DNA of 10,311 bases from Syntrophaceae bacterium (GTDB taxonomy: Bacteria > Desulfobacterota > Syntrophia > Syntrophales > UBA5619): assembly GCA_919902745.1 (NCBI GenBank), contig CAKKRN010000202.1:2600-12910 (forward strand), in the 5' to 3' direction. A program made the translations under genes and the position numbers. Shown here one piece after another: positions 1 through 6,392 of this stretch. Under the pieces are notes generated by a model, which made no database searches, was not told the origin of the DNA, and saw nothing but the letters and a program-made list of their open reading frames with translations. Numbering within the stretch: position 1 is the stretch's first letter; every line of letters starts with the position of its first letter.

Positions 1-423
1 GCCGCCCGCGGCTTCGATCTTCGCCCTTGCCCCACGACTGACCTGATCGACATTGACGGAGAGGGCGAAATTGATCTCGCCATTTCCCAGGACCTTGATC
101 CCATCCACGGCCCCCGATACCAGGCCGACCGCCGTCAGGGTGTCGCGATCCACGACGGACCCCTGCTGAAATCTCTTCAACTGCTCAATATTGACGATCG
201 CGATGATGCGCCTCATCGGATTCTTGAATCCCCGCTTGGGCAGCCTTCGGGAAAGGGGCATCTGCCCCCCTTCAAAACCAGGACGGACACTGTGTCCGGA
301 ACGGGCGTTCTGGCCCTTTGCACCCTTGCCGGCCGTTCCCCCGTGTCCCGAACCATCGCCGCGACCGACCCTTTTTTTCTTTTTCCGCGAACCCTCCGGA
401 GGCTTCAATGTTCCCAGATTCAT
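1..423 (-). CDS. rplO: Large subunit ribosomal protein L15 (uL15), C-terminal end outside window
   Basis: L15 is a late-assembling 50S protein with a long, glycine- and lysine-rich N-terminal extension that runs through 23S rRNA. I translated the minus strand from the ATG at 423. The frame stays open for 141 codons to the edge of the window. It begins MNLGTLKPPEGSRKKKKRVG and has GRGDGSGHGGTAGKGAKGQ, RSGHSVRPGFEGGQMPLSRR and LPKRGFKNP. It ends ARAKIEAAGG at base 1. In E. coli the same EAAGG is followed by only four residues, so nearly the whole gene is present. The start overlaps the rpmD stop by four bases. In the usual gene order secY would follow beyond base 1; this cannot be seen here. 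Confidence 0.96.
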   Translation of the reverse strand, partial: MNLGTLKPPEGSRKKKKRVGRGDGSGHGGTAGKGAKGQNARSGHSVRPGFEGGQMPLSRRLPKRGFKNPMRRIIAIVNIEQLKRFQQGSVVDRDTLTAVGLVSGAVDGIKVLGNGEINFALSVNVDQVSRGARAKIEAAGG

Positions 424-617
424 TTCCCGTTCCCCTCAACTTCCACCGCAGCCACCAGGTGACCGACCTTCCGGATCATCCCGCGGATTTCCGGTGTATC
501 ATTCAGCACCACGCTTCGGTTGACCTTGCCCAGTCCCATTCCACGAACGACCCTGCGCTGAGCCTCCGGTCTGCCGATGCAACTATGAACCAATGTAATC
601 TTGAGCATTTTACCCAA
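420..617 (-). CDS. rpmD: Large subunit ribosomal protein L30 (uL30)
   Basis: L30 is a small 50S protein. The 65-residue product has the family pattern KITLVHSCIGRPEAQRRVV, GLGKVNRSVVLNDTPEIRGMI and KVGHLV, with a short tail slightly longer than in E. coli (59 aa). The start was set at TTG 617, because GAGAGGAA (624-631) is correctly spaced there. The residues MGKMLKITL then line up with the E. coli start MAKTIKITQ. The ATG at 608 would leave a spacing of about 16 nt. The TGA stop overlaps the rplO start (ATGA), so rplO is probably translated by coupling. Confidence 0.93.
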   Translation of the reverse strand: MGKMLKITLVHSCIGRPEAQRRVVRGMGLGKVNRSVVLNDTPEIRGMIRKVGHLVAAVEVEGNGK

Positions 618-635
618 AGCCTGTTCCTCTCAGCC

Positions 636-1115
636 TTAATTATCGGCAATACCTTTGCCCCTGGCGGCAAGGATCTCGGATGGCGCCCTCAACTGGCACA
701 GTCCTTCAATGGTCGCCTTGACCAGGTTGTGCGGATTATGCGATCCCAGGCACTTCGTCAGGATATTGCGAACGCCGGCCACTTCCAGCACCGCGCGCAC
801 CGCCCCTCCCGCAATCAGCCCGGTCCCTTCCGACGCGGGCTTCAGCAGCACCTTTCCGGCGCCGTAATGGCCGACAACGCTGTAGGGGATCGTCCTATTT
901 TCTACTGCGACGCGGATCATCGCCTTCTTGGCCTGCTCCATGCCCTTGCGGATCGCCTCCGGGACTTCATGGGCTTTGCCAAGACCGGCGCCGACGGATC
1001 CCTTCCCATCGCCGACCACGACCACGGCGCTGAACCGGAAGCGCCGCCCGCCCTTCACAACCTTGGCCGTTCTGTTTATCGTAATCACCCTGTCGAGAAG
1101 TTCCAATTCTTCCAT
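636..1115 (-). CDS. rpsE: Small subunit ribosomal protein S5 (uS5)
   Basis: S5 lies at the mRNA entry channel and the decoding region and affects translational accuracy. The 159-residue product has the double-stranded RNA-binding-like domain ([21 protein letters not shown], residues 19-39, and [12 protein letters not shown]) and the C-terminal segment [22 protein letters not shown] (residues 93-114). Compared with E. coli S5 (167 aa) the N-terminus is a few residues shorter. An in-frame TAG five codons upstream rules out a longer form. The ATG at 1115 has AGGAA about 9 nt upstream. The stop is TAA, 18 nt before rpmD. Confidence 0.97.
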   Translation of the reverse strand: MEELELLDRVITINRTAKVVKGGRRFRFSAVVVVGDGKGSVGAGLGKAHEVPEAIRKGMEQAKKAMIRVAVENRTIPYSVVGHYGAGKVLLKPASEGTGLIAGGAVRAVLEVAGVRNILTKCLGSHNPHNLVKATIEGLCQLRAPSEILAARGKGIADN

Positions 1116-1166
1116 AATCTTCGTTTCCTACGATCATCCCTTCGCTGTGGTTTGTCTAATTGCAGG

Positions 1167-1532
1167 CTAAAACTTCAGTCCCGCTTCCCTCGCGCCGTCG
1201 GCCAAGGCCTTAACCCTTCCATGATAGAGAAATCTCCCGCGGTCGAAGACAACATCTCCGACACCAACTCCCTGAAGGCGTTTGGCCAGGAGCACCCCCA
1301 CCGCCTTGGCCGCTTCGATCTTTTTTAAACCGGCGAGGGAATCCCCCAACTCCTTGCTTAGCGTCGAGGCTTCCGCCAGGGTCCTCCCGGAATCATCGGC
1401 AATGGCCTGGGCATAGATATGGACCGCAGACCTGAACACGGAAAGGCGGGGTCGCTTTTCTGTCCCAGTCACCTTTCCCCTGACCCTCATCTTCCGTTTT
1501 CTTCTGATCTTTTCAATTTTTTTCGTAGCCAA
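1167..1532 (-). CDS. rplR: Large subunit ribosomal protein L18 (uL18)
   Basis: L18 binds 5S rRNA with L5 and places it in the central protuberance. The 121-residue product starts [21 protein letters not shown] and has the family core [18 protein letters not shown], the middle helix [16 protein letters not shown] and the ending [27 protein letters not shown]. The start is TTG (1532), with GAGGT (1539-1543) 6 nt upstream. The first internal ATG would remove the basic N-terminal tail. The stop is TAG. A 51-nt gap with no clear structure separates it from rpsE. Confidence 0.97.
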   Translation of the reverse strand: MATKKIEKIRRKRKMRVRGKVTGTEKRPRLSVFRSAVHIYAQAIADDSGRTLAEASTLSKELGDSLAGLKKIEAAKAVGVLLAKRLQGVGVGDVVFDRGRFLYHGRVKALADGAREAGLKF

Positions 1533-1550
1533 TGTCCTACCTCATCACGG

Positions 1551-1578
1551 GGTGCGCCGGAACCGGGCCGGTCGCACC
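1551..1578 (-). other. GC-rich hairpin between rplF and rplR
   Basis: In mRNA orientation (minus strand) the sequence is GGTGCG-A-CCGG, a 7-base loop CCCGGTT, then CCGG-CGCACC. This forms a 10-bp, almost all GC stem with one bulged A. It starts 7 nt after the rplF stop codon and ends 7 nt before the GAGGT ribosome binding site (1539-1543) of rplR. There is no run of U after it, so it is not a typical intrinsic terminator. A role in mRNA stability, coupling or protein binding is possible but unproven. Confidence 0.7.
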
Positions 1579-1584
1579 GGAAAC

Positions 1585-2124
1585 TCAGGCGCCTACGGAT
1601 TTGCCGACTTTGCGTCTGATCTGCTCGCCCAAATACTTGATGCCCTTGCCCTTGTACGGCTCCGGCTTCTTCAGGCTTCGGATCTCCGCCGCCACGCGAC
1701 CGACCAGCTGCTTGTCGATACCGGAGACCAAAATGTTGACCAGCTTATCGACCTTGATATGAACCCCTTCCGGTATCGGATATTCGACCGGAGCGGAAAA
1801 ACCGATGATCAGTTTCAAGGTGCTTCCCCCGACTTCGGCGCGGTATCCGACCCCGGAAATTTCAAGGCTTTTCTCGAACCCGATGCTGACCCCCTTGACC
1901 ATATTGGCCACCAGGGTTCGGACCAGTCCATGCAGGGATCTTTCGATTCTTCCGTCGGACGGCCTTGTGACCTCAACCACCCGGTCGCCCAGAATCACAT
2001 CGACGCCGCCCGGCACTTCCAAGGAAAGCTTTCCCTTGGGGCCCTCAACCCTAATCACGGAATGATCCCGGCTTACCTTTACACCAGCCGGAATTTCCAC
2101 GGGTATTTTACCAATTCTTGACAT
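1585..2124 (-). CDS. rplF: Large subunit ribosomal protein L6 (uL6)
   Basis: L6 binds 23S rRNA beside the factor-binding site (near the sarcin-ricin loop). The 179-residue product has the two repeated alpha-beta domains of the family. It begins MSRIGKIPVEIPAGV, has VEGPKGKLS and HGLVRTLVANMVKGVS in the first domain, and PEPYKGKGIKYLGEQIRRKVGKSVGA at the C-terminus. The ATG is preceded by GGAGAGGAAA. The stop is TGA. Seven bases later begins a strong GC-rich hairpin (1551-1578) in the 52-nt gap before rplR. Confidence 0.98.
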   Translation of the reverse strand: MSRIGKIPVEIPAGVKVSRDHSVIRVEGPKGKLSLEVPGGVDVILGDRVVEVTRPSDGRIERSLHGLVRTLVANMVKGVSIGFEKSLEISGVGYRAEVGGSTLKLIIGFSAPVEYPIPEGVHIKVDKLVNILVSGIDKQLVGRVAAEIRSLKKPEPYKGKGIKYLGEQIRRKVGKSVGA

Positions 2125-2164
2125 GGTTTCCTCTCCACACTCCCGATGCCTGTCCGCTCTTCAC

Positions 2165-2566
2165 TTACCACACATTGCAGAGAAGCTCACCACCCAGGCT
2201 CAACTCTCGTGCCTCTTTATCCGTCATCACGCCCCTGGAGGTGGAAAGGATGGAAATTCCATAACCGTTCAGCACCTGAGGGATCTTCTCACTCTTCACA
2301 TACACCCGTCGTCCCGGCTTGCTGACCCGTTGAATATTGGTAAGCACCGTTCTCTTTGCATCCGGGTACTTCAGATAGATCCGAAGCAGATCATGCGTTT
2401 GCGGATCCTTCTTGATGTCATAACCGCTGATGTATCCGGATTTCTTCAATACCTTCGCCATATTCAGATTGATCCGCGAGTTCAGCACATCCACGCTCTT
2501 GAAATGAACCCGGTTTGCATTTCTGATCCTGGTGAGCATATCCGCGATCGGATCGGTCATCCCCAT
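2165..2566 (-). CDS. rpsH: Small subunit ribosomal protein S8 (uS8)
   Basis: S8 is a primary 16S rRNA binder that organises the central domain of the 30S subunit. In E. coli it represses the spc operon by binding near rplE. The 133-residue product has MTDPIADMLTRIRNA at the start, LKYPDAKRTVLTNIQRVSKPGRRVY, and the C-terminal signature GISILSTSRGVMTDKEAREL ending in CNVW. The ATG at 2566 has AGGGAG 7 nt upstream. A second ATG two codons later (2560) would also give a normal protein. The stop is TAA, 40 nt before rplF. Confidence 0.97.
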   Translation of the reverse strand: MGMTDPIADMLTRIRNANRVHFKSVDVLNSRINLNMAKVLKKSGYISGYDIKKDPQTHDLLRIYLKYPDAKRTVLTNIQRVSKPGRRVYVKSEKIPQVLNGYGISILSTSRGVMTDKEARELSLGGELLCNVW

Positions 2567-2581
2567 ATTGCTGCTCCCTTT

Positions 2582-2767
2582 CTACCAGCTCGATTTGATC
2601 ATGCCGGGAATTTCCCCCTTCAGGGATAAATTCCTTAGGCATATTCTACACATATCAAATTTCCGGTAATACGCCCTCGGCCTCCCGCAAATCGGGCACC
2701 GGTTATAGCTTCTGACCGAAAATTTCGGTTTTCTGTTGGCCTTCACAATCAAGGATGTCTTTGCCAC
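2582..2767 (-). CDS. rpsN: Small subunit ribosomal protein S14, zinc-binding type Z (uS14)
   Basis: S14 is a 30S head protein close to S3, S10 and S19. This is the short type: 61 residues with C24xxC27 and C40xxC43 (CPIC and CRIC, 12 residues apart), the zinc-binding pattern of type Z S14, ending in [12 protein letters not shown]. coli has a longer form of about 101 residues without the cysteines, so this protein argues against a gamma-proteobacterial source. The start is GTG (2767), with TGGAGG 6 nt upstream. The stop is TAG, 15 nt before rpsH. Confidence 0.97.
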   Translation of the reverse strand: MAKTSLIVKANRKPKFSVRSYNRCPICGRPRAYYRKFDMCRICLRNLSLKGEIPGMIKSSW

Positions 2768-2799
2768 TCTTACCCTCCAGAGATATATCCTGCTGTTTC

Positions 2800-3339
2800 C
2801 TAGTTCCTGAACGGCATACCCATCAGTTTCAGCAGTTGTCTTGCCTCATCGTCCGTCTTGGCCGTGGTCACGACCGCAATATTCATGCCCCTGACCTTAT
2901 CGATCTTGTCATATTCGACCTCCGGAAAGATGATCTGCTCTTTGAGACCCAGGGAAAAATTCCCTCTCCCGTCAAACGATTTCAGCGGAATCCCCCGGAA
3001 ATCGCGAACACGCGGAAGGGCGACATTGACCAACCTGTCGAAAAATTCGTACATTCTCTCCCTGCGCAAGGTCACGCAGCAGCCGATGGACATCCCCTGA
3101 CGAAGCTTGAAGGTCGCGATGGACTTCCTCGCCTTGGTGATGATCGGCTTCTGCCCCACGATCGCGGTGATCTCCGCCGCCGCGCTGTCCAGAATCTTGA
3201 CGTTCTGAATGGCCTCCCCGAGCCCCATGTTGACGACGATCTTCACCATCTTGGGGACTTCCATCGCATTCTTGTAATGAAACTCCCTGGTGAGAGCCGG
3301 AACCACTTCCTTGGTGTAGTAATCTTTTAGTCTTGCCAT
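2800..3339 (-). CDS. rplE: Large subunit ribosomal protein L5 (uL5)
   Basis: L5 binds 5S rRNA with L18 and L25 and contacts the P-site tRNA. The 179-residue product is exactly the common family length. It includes [16 protein letters not shown] at the start, [63 protein letters not shown] and [19 protein letters not shown]. The frame stays open a further 38 codons upstream over the end of rplX, but that part has no L5 character. The ATG at 3339 has AAGGGA just upstream (short spacing). The stop is TAG, 32 nt before rpsN. Confidence 0.97.
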   Translation of the reverse strand: MARLKDYYTKEVVPALTREFHYKNAMEVPKMVKIVVNMGLGEAIQNVKILDSAAAEITAIVGQKPIITKARKSIATFKLRQGMSIGCCVTLRRERMYEFFDRLVNVALPRVRDFRGIPLKSFDGRGNFSLGLKEQIIFPEVEYDKIDKVRGMNIAVVTTAKTDDEARQLLKLMGMPFRN

Positions 3340-3350
3340 TTTCCCTTTGC

Positions 3351-3671
3351 CTATGTATCCAGAATCTCGCGACACTTGGCGCAGACTCGCACCTTTTTCC
3401 CATCGTCCAGGATCTTGTATCCGACCCGGACACCGATACCGCACTTGCTGCACAGATACATCACGTTGGAAACGTGAATCGGCCCCTCCTTCTCAACGAT
3501 GCCGCCCTTGCCCTTGGCATCTGGTTTCTTGTGTCGTTTGATGAAGTTTATCTTCTCGACAACAACCCGCTCCTTGTCGGCAATCAGGCTCTGGATCTTC
3601 CCCGTCTTCCCCTTCTCTTTGCCGGCGATCACCTTGACGGTATCCCCTTTTTTCAGTCGCTTTCCCAGCAT
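3351..3671 (-). CDS. rplX: Large subunit ribosomal protein L24 (uL24), four-cysteine form
   Basis: L24 is an assembly initiator of the 50S subunit and lies near the tunnel exit. The 106-residue product has an N-terminal KOW motif ([20 protein letters not shown]) and the family segment [13 protein letters not shown]. The C-terminal half carries C74xxC77 and C97xxC100, which would form a zinc knuckle. E. coli L24 lacks this motif, whereas many other bacteria have it. The ATG at 3671 follows TGAGGAA at about 7 nt. The stop is TAG, 11 nt before rplE. The palindromic repeat lies upstream of this gene and could change its expression relative to rplN. Confidence 0.97.
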   Translation of the reverse strand: MLGKRLKKGDTVKVIAGKEKGKTGKIQSLIADKERVVVEKINFIKRHKKPDAKGKGGIVEKEGPIHVSNVMYLCSKCGIGVRVGYKILDDGKKVRVCAKCREILDT

Positions 3672-3695
3672 CTGTTGTTCCTCAGTCGCTCTCTG

Positions 3696-3722
3696 TGGGG
3701 ACAGATTTGAAATCTGTCCCCA
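3696..3722. repeat. 27-bp perfect palindrome, copy 1 (rplN–rplX gap)
   Basis: The sequence is TGGGGACAGATTT, one central base (G on the plus strand), then the exact reverse complement AAATCTGTCCCCA. It is therefore a perfect inverted repeat with 13-bp arms. It fills about half of the 55-nt gap between rplN and rplX. It starts 5 nt after the rplN stop and ends 24 nt before the rplX ATG, so the rplX ribosome binding site (TGAGGAA) is left free. A nearly identical element lies at 7255-7279. The two copies share 27 identical bases when one is inverted (3697-3723 on minus, 7253-7279 on plus). No U-tract follows the stem in mRNA orientation, so it does not look like an intrinsic terminator. It resembles a REP-type dispersed element, but that is inference. 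Confidence 0.9.
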
Positions 3723-3726
3723 TCGC

Positions 3727-4095
3727 CTATAAAACCTCGGGGGCCAGGGAGATGATCTTCATGAACTGCTTTGCCCGGAGCTCGCGTGCGACCGGCCCGA
3801 AGATTCTCGTTCCGACCGGCTCCATCTGGTTCGTGATGAGAACGGCGGAATTATCATCGAACTTCAGGTATGAACCGTCCGCCCGCCTCACCTCTTTGAC
3901 CGTTCTGACGACCACCGCCTTCATGACATCGCCCTTCTTCACCTTTGAATTCGGCAGGGCCTCCTTGACGGCAATGACGATGACATCGCCCAGGCTGGCA
4001 AATCGTCTCCTGGACCCTCCCAGCACCTTGATGCATGCCACCTTCTTAGCGCCCGAATTATCCGCTACGTTCAACACCGTCTGCATCTGAATCAT
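3727..4095 (-). CDS. rplN: Large subunit ribosomal protein L14 (uL14)
   Basis: L14 binds 23S rRNA at the subunit interface and forms bridges to 16S rRNA. The 122-residue product is of canonical length. It contains [19 protein letters not shown] at the start, [46 protein letters not shown], and [13 protein letters not shown] near the end. The ATG has GGAG 7 nt upstream. The stop is TAG. Five bases after the stop begins the perfect palindrome at 3696-3722, the only unusual element next to this gene. Confidence 0.98.
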   Translation of the reverse strand: MIQMQTVLNVADNSGAKKVACIKVLGGSRRRFASLGDVIVIAVKEALPNSKVKKGDVMKAVVVRTVKEVRRADGSYLKFDDNSAVLITNQMEPVGTRIFGPVARELRAKQFMKIISLAPEVL

Positions 4096-4122
4096 AACAA
4101 CACTCCATTGCGCTTCAGCACT

Positions 4123-4380
4123 CTACCTTGCCTTCTCCAGGATCTCCAGCATCCGCCACCGTTTGTCTCTGCTCAGCGGCCGGGACTCAACAATGAGAAC
4201 CTTATCGCCCACCTGGCAGGCGTTCTGCTCGTCATGGGCCTTGTATTTTACATAACGCTTGATATACTTATGAAAGATCGCGTGCTTCACGAGCCTTTCC
4301 GCCCGGACTACGACCGTTTTATCCATCTTGCTGCTGACGACGACGCCCTGGATGGTCATCTTGTTGCTGCGTTGTTCCAC
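4123..4380 (-). CDS. rpsQ: Small subunit ribosomal protein S17 (uS17)
   Basis: S17 is an OB-fold protein that binds 16S rRNA early in 30S assembly. The 85-residue product has the core QGVVVSSKMDKTVVVRAERLVKH, followed by YIKRYVKYKAHDEQN, VGDKVLIVESRPLS and RWRMLEILEKAR. It begins with GTG at 4380, preceded by AAGGAGGT (4387-4394) at a spacing of 6 nt. An ATG seven codons further in would lack this spacing. The stop is TAG, 27 nt before rplN. In E. coli this gene ends the S10 operon, but here nothing resembling a terminator or promoter separates it from the spc-type genes. Confidence 0.96.
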   Translation of the reverse strand: MEQRSNKMTIQGVVVSSKMDKTVVVRAERLVKHAIFHKYIKRYVKYKAHDEQNACQVGDKVLIVESRPLSRDKRWRMLEILEKAR

Positions 4381-4571
4381 TACTTTACCTCCTTTTCAAC
4401 CAGAACCGTTCTGACACGGGCGATATCCCTGCGAACGTGGCCGAGCGTGGCCGGAGAGTCCAGTTGCCCGGAGGCATGGCGCATGCGGAGCTTGAAATAA
4501 TCCTCGACAAGCTCGCGGTTCTTCTGCTGCAACTCATCCATGCTAAGATCTCTGATCTCTTTAATTTTCAT
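4380..4571 (-). CDS. rpmC: Large subunit ribosomal protein L29 (uL29)
   Basis: L29 is a small two-helix protein near the tunnel exit, next to L23. The 63-residue product (beginning [14 protein letters not shown], with [16 protein letters not shown] and the helix [16 protein letters not shown]) is of typical length and sequence. The start is the ATG at 4571, with GAGGGA about 8 nt upstream. It lies 11 nt inside the end of rplP in a different frame. The open frame continues upstream as an overlap with rplP but has no L29 similarity there. The TAG stop shares its last base with the GTG start of rpsQ (TAGTG), so three consecutive genes (rplP, rpmC, rpsQ) overlap and are probably translationally coupled. 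Confidence 0.95.
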   Translation of the reverse strand: MKIKEIRDLSMDELQQKNRELVEDYFKLRMRHASGQLDSPATLGHVRRDIARVRTVLVEKEVK

Positions 4572-4983
4572 CAGACATTTCCCTCGAAAGAAACTGGGTC
4601 CCGATGGGCAGTTTATGGGCCGCCAGCGTGAAGGCCTCCTTCGCGATCTCTTTTGAAACCCCTTCAATCTCATAGAGGACGACGCCCGGCTTGATGACCG
4701 CCACCCATTCTTCCGGGGCGCCCTTACCCTTTCCCATACGGGTTTCGGCCGGTTTCCTGGTCACGGACTTGTGCGGAAAAATCCGGATCCAGATCTTGCC
4801 GCCCCGTTTGACGTGCCGGGTCATGGCCACGCGCGCCGCCTCGATCTGCCGCGCTGTAACCCAGCCGCATTCGGTCGCCTGAAGGGCATACTCACCGAAG
4901 GCGACGGTATTCCCCCGTGTGGCCTTTCCACTCATCCGGCCCCGCTGCAATTTCCTATATTTAACCCTTTTCGGCATTAACAT
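4561..4983 (-). CDS. rplP: Large subunit ribosomal protein L16 (uL16)
   Basis: L16 binds 23S rRNA near the A site and the 5S rRNA and is a late 50S assembly protein. The 140-residue product begins [19 protein letters not shown] and carries the family segments [55 protein letters not shown] and WVAVIKPG. The ATG at 4983 was preferred over the ATG at 4977, because MLxPKR is the standard N-terminus and AGGGG lies about 9 nt upstream. The TAA stop is inside the start of rpmC, giving an 11-nt overlap. Confidence 0.97.
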   Translation of the reverse strand: MLMPKRVKYRKLQRGRMSGKATRGNTVAFGEYALQATECGWVTARQIEAARVAMTRHVKRGGKIWIRIFPHKSVTRKPAETRMGKGKGAPEEWVAVIKPGVVLYEIEGVSKEIAKEAFTLAAHKLPIGTQFLSREMSDEN

Positions 4984-5036
4984 CGTTCAAAACCCCTGTT
5001 CTCGCTGCTTATTCGGATATGATCCTCCGGGACGCC

Positions 5037-5055
5037 GGCCTTTTTTTGAAAGGCC
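5037..5055 (-). other. Short inverted repeat at the rpsC stop codon
   Basis: In mRNA orientation GGCCTTT, a five-base loop CAAAA and AAAGGCC form a 7-bp stem. Its first base is the final base of the rpsC TAG stop codon. The remaining gap to rplP (in total 71 nt) shows no further clear structure. The stem is short and no U-run follows in the transcript, so I see it as a possible minor hairpin, not a terminator. Confidence 0.4.
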
Positions 5056-5702
5056 TACTTCGCCGCCTCTTTCTTGCCAGGCAATACCTCTCCGTGGAAA
5101 ATCAGGACTTTGACACCGATCAGACCATAGGCCGTGTGGGCCTCCGTAAAACCGCAATCGATATCCGCCCTCAGGGTATGGAGGGGGACACGGCCCTCTC
5201 TGTACCACTCCGATCTGGCCATCTCCGCGCCACCCAGCCGGCCGCCACAGTTCACCCGGATCCCCTTTGCACCGAACTTCATCGCCGAGGTGACACATTT
5301 CTTCATCGCCCTGCGGAACGCGACGCGCCTTTCTAACTGTTGCGCGACATTTTCAGCCACCAGTTGCGCATCAATCTCCGGTTTGCGGACTTCAAGGATA
5401 TTGATGATCACTTCGCTCTTCGTGATGGTCTCGAGATCCTTTTTCAGTTTTTCGATTTCGGATCCCTTCTTCCCAATAATAATCCCGGGGCGGGCCGCGT
5501 GAATATTGACTTTGGCCTTGTTGGCAGCCCTTTCGATTTCTATCCTGGAGATACCGGCGTGGTAGAGCTTCTCCTTCAGGAACTTTCTAATTTTCAGATC
5601 CTCATGGAGCAATTCGGAATAATTTTTCTCCGAAAACCATTGAGAACGCCACGTCTTGATACCACCCAACCTCAACCCGATCGGGTTAACCTTCTGCCCC
5701 AA
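5055..5702 (-). CDS. rpsC: Small subunit ribosomal protein S3 (uS3)
   Basis: S3 is part of the mRNA entry site of the 30S subunit and has helicase-associated activity together with S4 and S5. The 215-residue product begins [13 protein letters not shown], which is diagnostic for the N-terminus. It has a type II KH domain whose GxxG loop (GKKG) is at residues 77-80, and the C-terminal domain segment [20 protein letters not shown]. The start codon is TTG (5702). It is supported by an almost perfect Shine-Dalgarno sequence (AGGAGGTGA at 5707-5715) and by exact agreement with the family's first residues. The stop is TAG and coincides with a 7-bp inverted repeat. Confidence 0.97.
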   Translation of the reverse strand: MGQKVNPIGLRLGGIKTWRSQWFSEKNYSELLHEDLKIRKFLKEKLYHAGISRIEIERAANKAKVNIHAARPGIIIGKKGSEIEKLKKDLETITKSEVIINILEVRKPEIDAQLVAENVAQQLERRVAFRRAMKKCVTSAMKFGAKGIRVNCGGRLGGAEMARSEWYREGRVPLHTLRADIDCGFTEAHTAYGLIGVKVLIFHGEVLPGKKEAAK

Positions 5703-5706
5703 CCTC

Positions 5707-5715
5707 TCACCTCCT
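5707..5715 (-). promoter_or_regulatory. Near-consensus ribosome binding site of rpsC
   Basis: The minus strand reads AGGAGGTGA, a nine-base match to the anti-Shine-Dalgarno end of 16S rRNA. It lies in the 19-nt gap between rplV and rpsC, with AGGAGG 7 nt before the TTG start codon. It decides the choice of TTG as the start and probably compensates for the weak initiation codon. Confidence 0.85.
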
Positions 5716-5721
5716 CAAGTC

Positions 5722-6054
5722 TTACCGTTCATCCAGGACAACGGTGATGTGACTCATCCGCTTCTTGATCGAAGCCGCCCTTCCCTGCGCTCTCGCCCGC
5801 CAGCGCTTCAGGGAGGGGCCTTGATCGACAAAAATCTCCTTCACGTAAAGGATATTCTCATCGATGTCGGGATTCTGCTTCGCATTGGCCAGCGCAGACA
5901 GGATCACCTTGCTCACAGGTTCGGCCGCATATTTTCGCGTAAAAAGGAGGATCTGCTTCGCCTCCCCGACCTTCTTTCCTCTGACCAGATCGACCACCAG
6001 CCGCATCTTCTGCGGCGACATTCGAATATACTTGGCAACTGCTCTTGCTTCCAT
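5722..6054 (-). CDS. rplV: Large subunit ribosomal protein L22 (uL22)
   Basis: L22 binds several 23S rRNA domains, and its long beta hairpin lines the peptide exit tunnel, where it affects macrolide sensitivity. The 110-residue product has the family sequence [35 protein letters not shown], and the hairpin region [15 protein letters not shown] followed by SHITVVL. I chose the ATG at 6054, which has GGAG 6 nt upstream and gives the usual 110 aa. An in-frame ATP-binding-free extension to 6084 ([10 protein letters not shown]) is not family-like and was left out. The stop is TAA, 19 nt before rpsC. Confidence 0.97.
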   Translation of the reverse strand: MEARAVAKYIRMSPQKMRLVVDLVRGKKVGEAKQILLFTRKYAAEPVSKVILSALANAKQNPDIDENILYVKEIFVDQGPSLKRWRARAQGRAASIKKRMSHITVVLDER

Positions 6055-6107
6055 AACTGACTCCAAACCGCCGATGGGTACCATCCCCGTTCAACCCTGC
6101 TCCAACC

Positions 6108-6389
6108 CTACTTGCGCAGCTTTGTTTTGCGGTCTCCTGCGTGGCTGTAAAAAGTTCGGGTCGGCGCGAATTCGCCCAATTTGTGGCCAACCATATTTTC
6201 GGTCACAAAGACCGGAATGAATTTCTTTCCGTTGTGTACCGCAAAGGTCTGTCCGATCAATTCCGGGGTAACGGTGGAACGGCGCGACCAGGTTTTGATG
6301 ACCGTCTTGCTCCCCGCGGATTCCTGCCTCCTGACCTTTTCCAGAAGACTTTCCTCTATGTATGCGCCCTTCTTAATTGAACGTGCCAC
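6108..6389 (-). CDS. rpsS: Small subunit ribosomal protein S19 (uS19)
   Basis: S19 is a 30S head protein that forms a complex with S13 and contacts the tRNA and the large subunit. The 93-residue product has the whole family signature: [10 protein letters not shown] at the start, [40 protein letters not shown] and a basic tail ending in KTKLRK. It starts with GTG, preceded by AGAGGT at a spacing of 6 nt, which lies in the last codons of rplB. The stop is TAG. The 53-nt gap before rplV contains only a weak 5-bp stem (6073-6085). Confidence 0.97.
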   Translation of the reverse strand: MARSIKKGAYIEESLLEKVRRQESAGSKTVIKTWSRRSTVTPELIGQTFAVHNGKKFIPVFVTENMVGHKLGEFAPTRTFYSHAGDRKTKLRK

Positions 6390-6392
6390 CTT

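Noticed and set aside
318..1328. Long plus-strand open frame of 336 codons
   Set aside because: It lies antisense to rplO, rpmD, rpsE and rplR, which are certain genes. Its protein is arginine- and proline-rich without a recognisable domain, as expected of a GC-rich antisense frame.
3696..3722. Palindrome as intrinsic terminator separating the S10 and spc blocks
   Set aside because: No U-run follows the stem on the transcribed strand, and it lies after rplN, inside the spc-type block, with essential genes downstream lacking any evident promoter.
5037..5055. Plus-strand GGCC followed by seven T as an intrinsic terminator
   Set aside because: No gene is transcribed on the plus strand here, and the T run lies inside the stem-loop and not after it.
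6073..6085. Small stem (GATGG / CCATC) in the rpsS–rplV gap
   Set aside because: Five base pairs with a three-base loop are expected by chance at this GC content.
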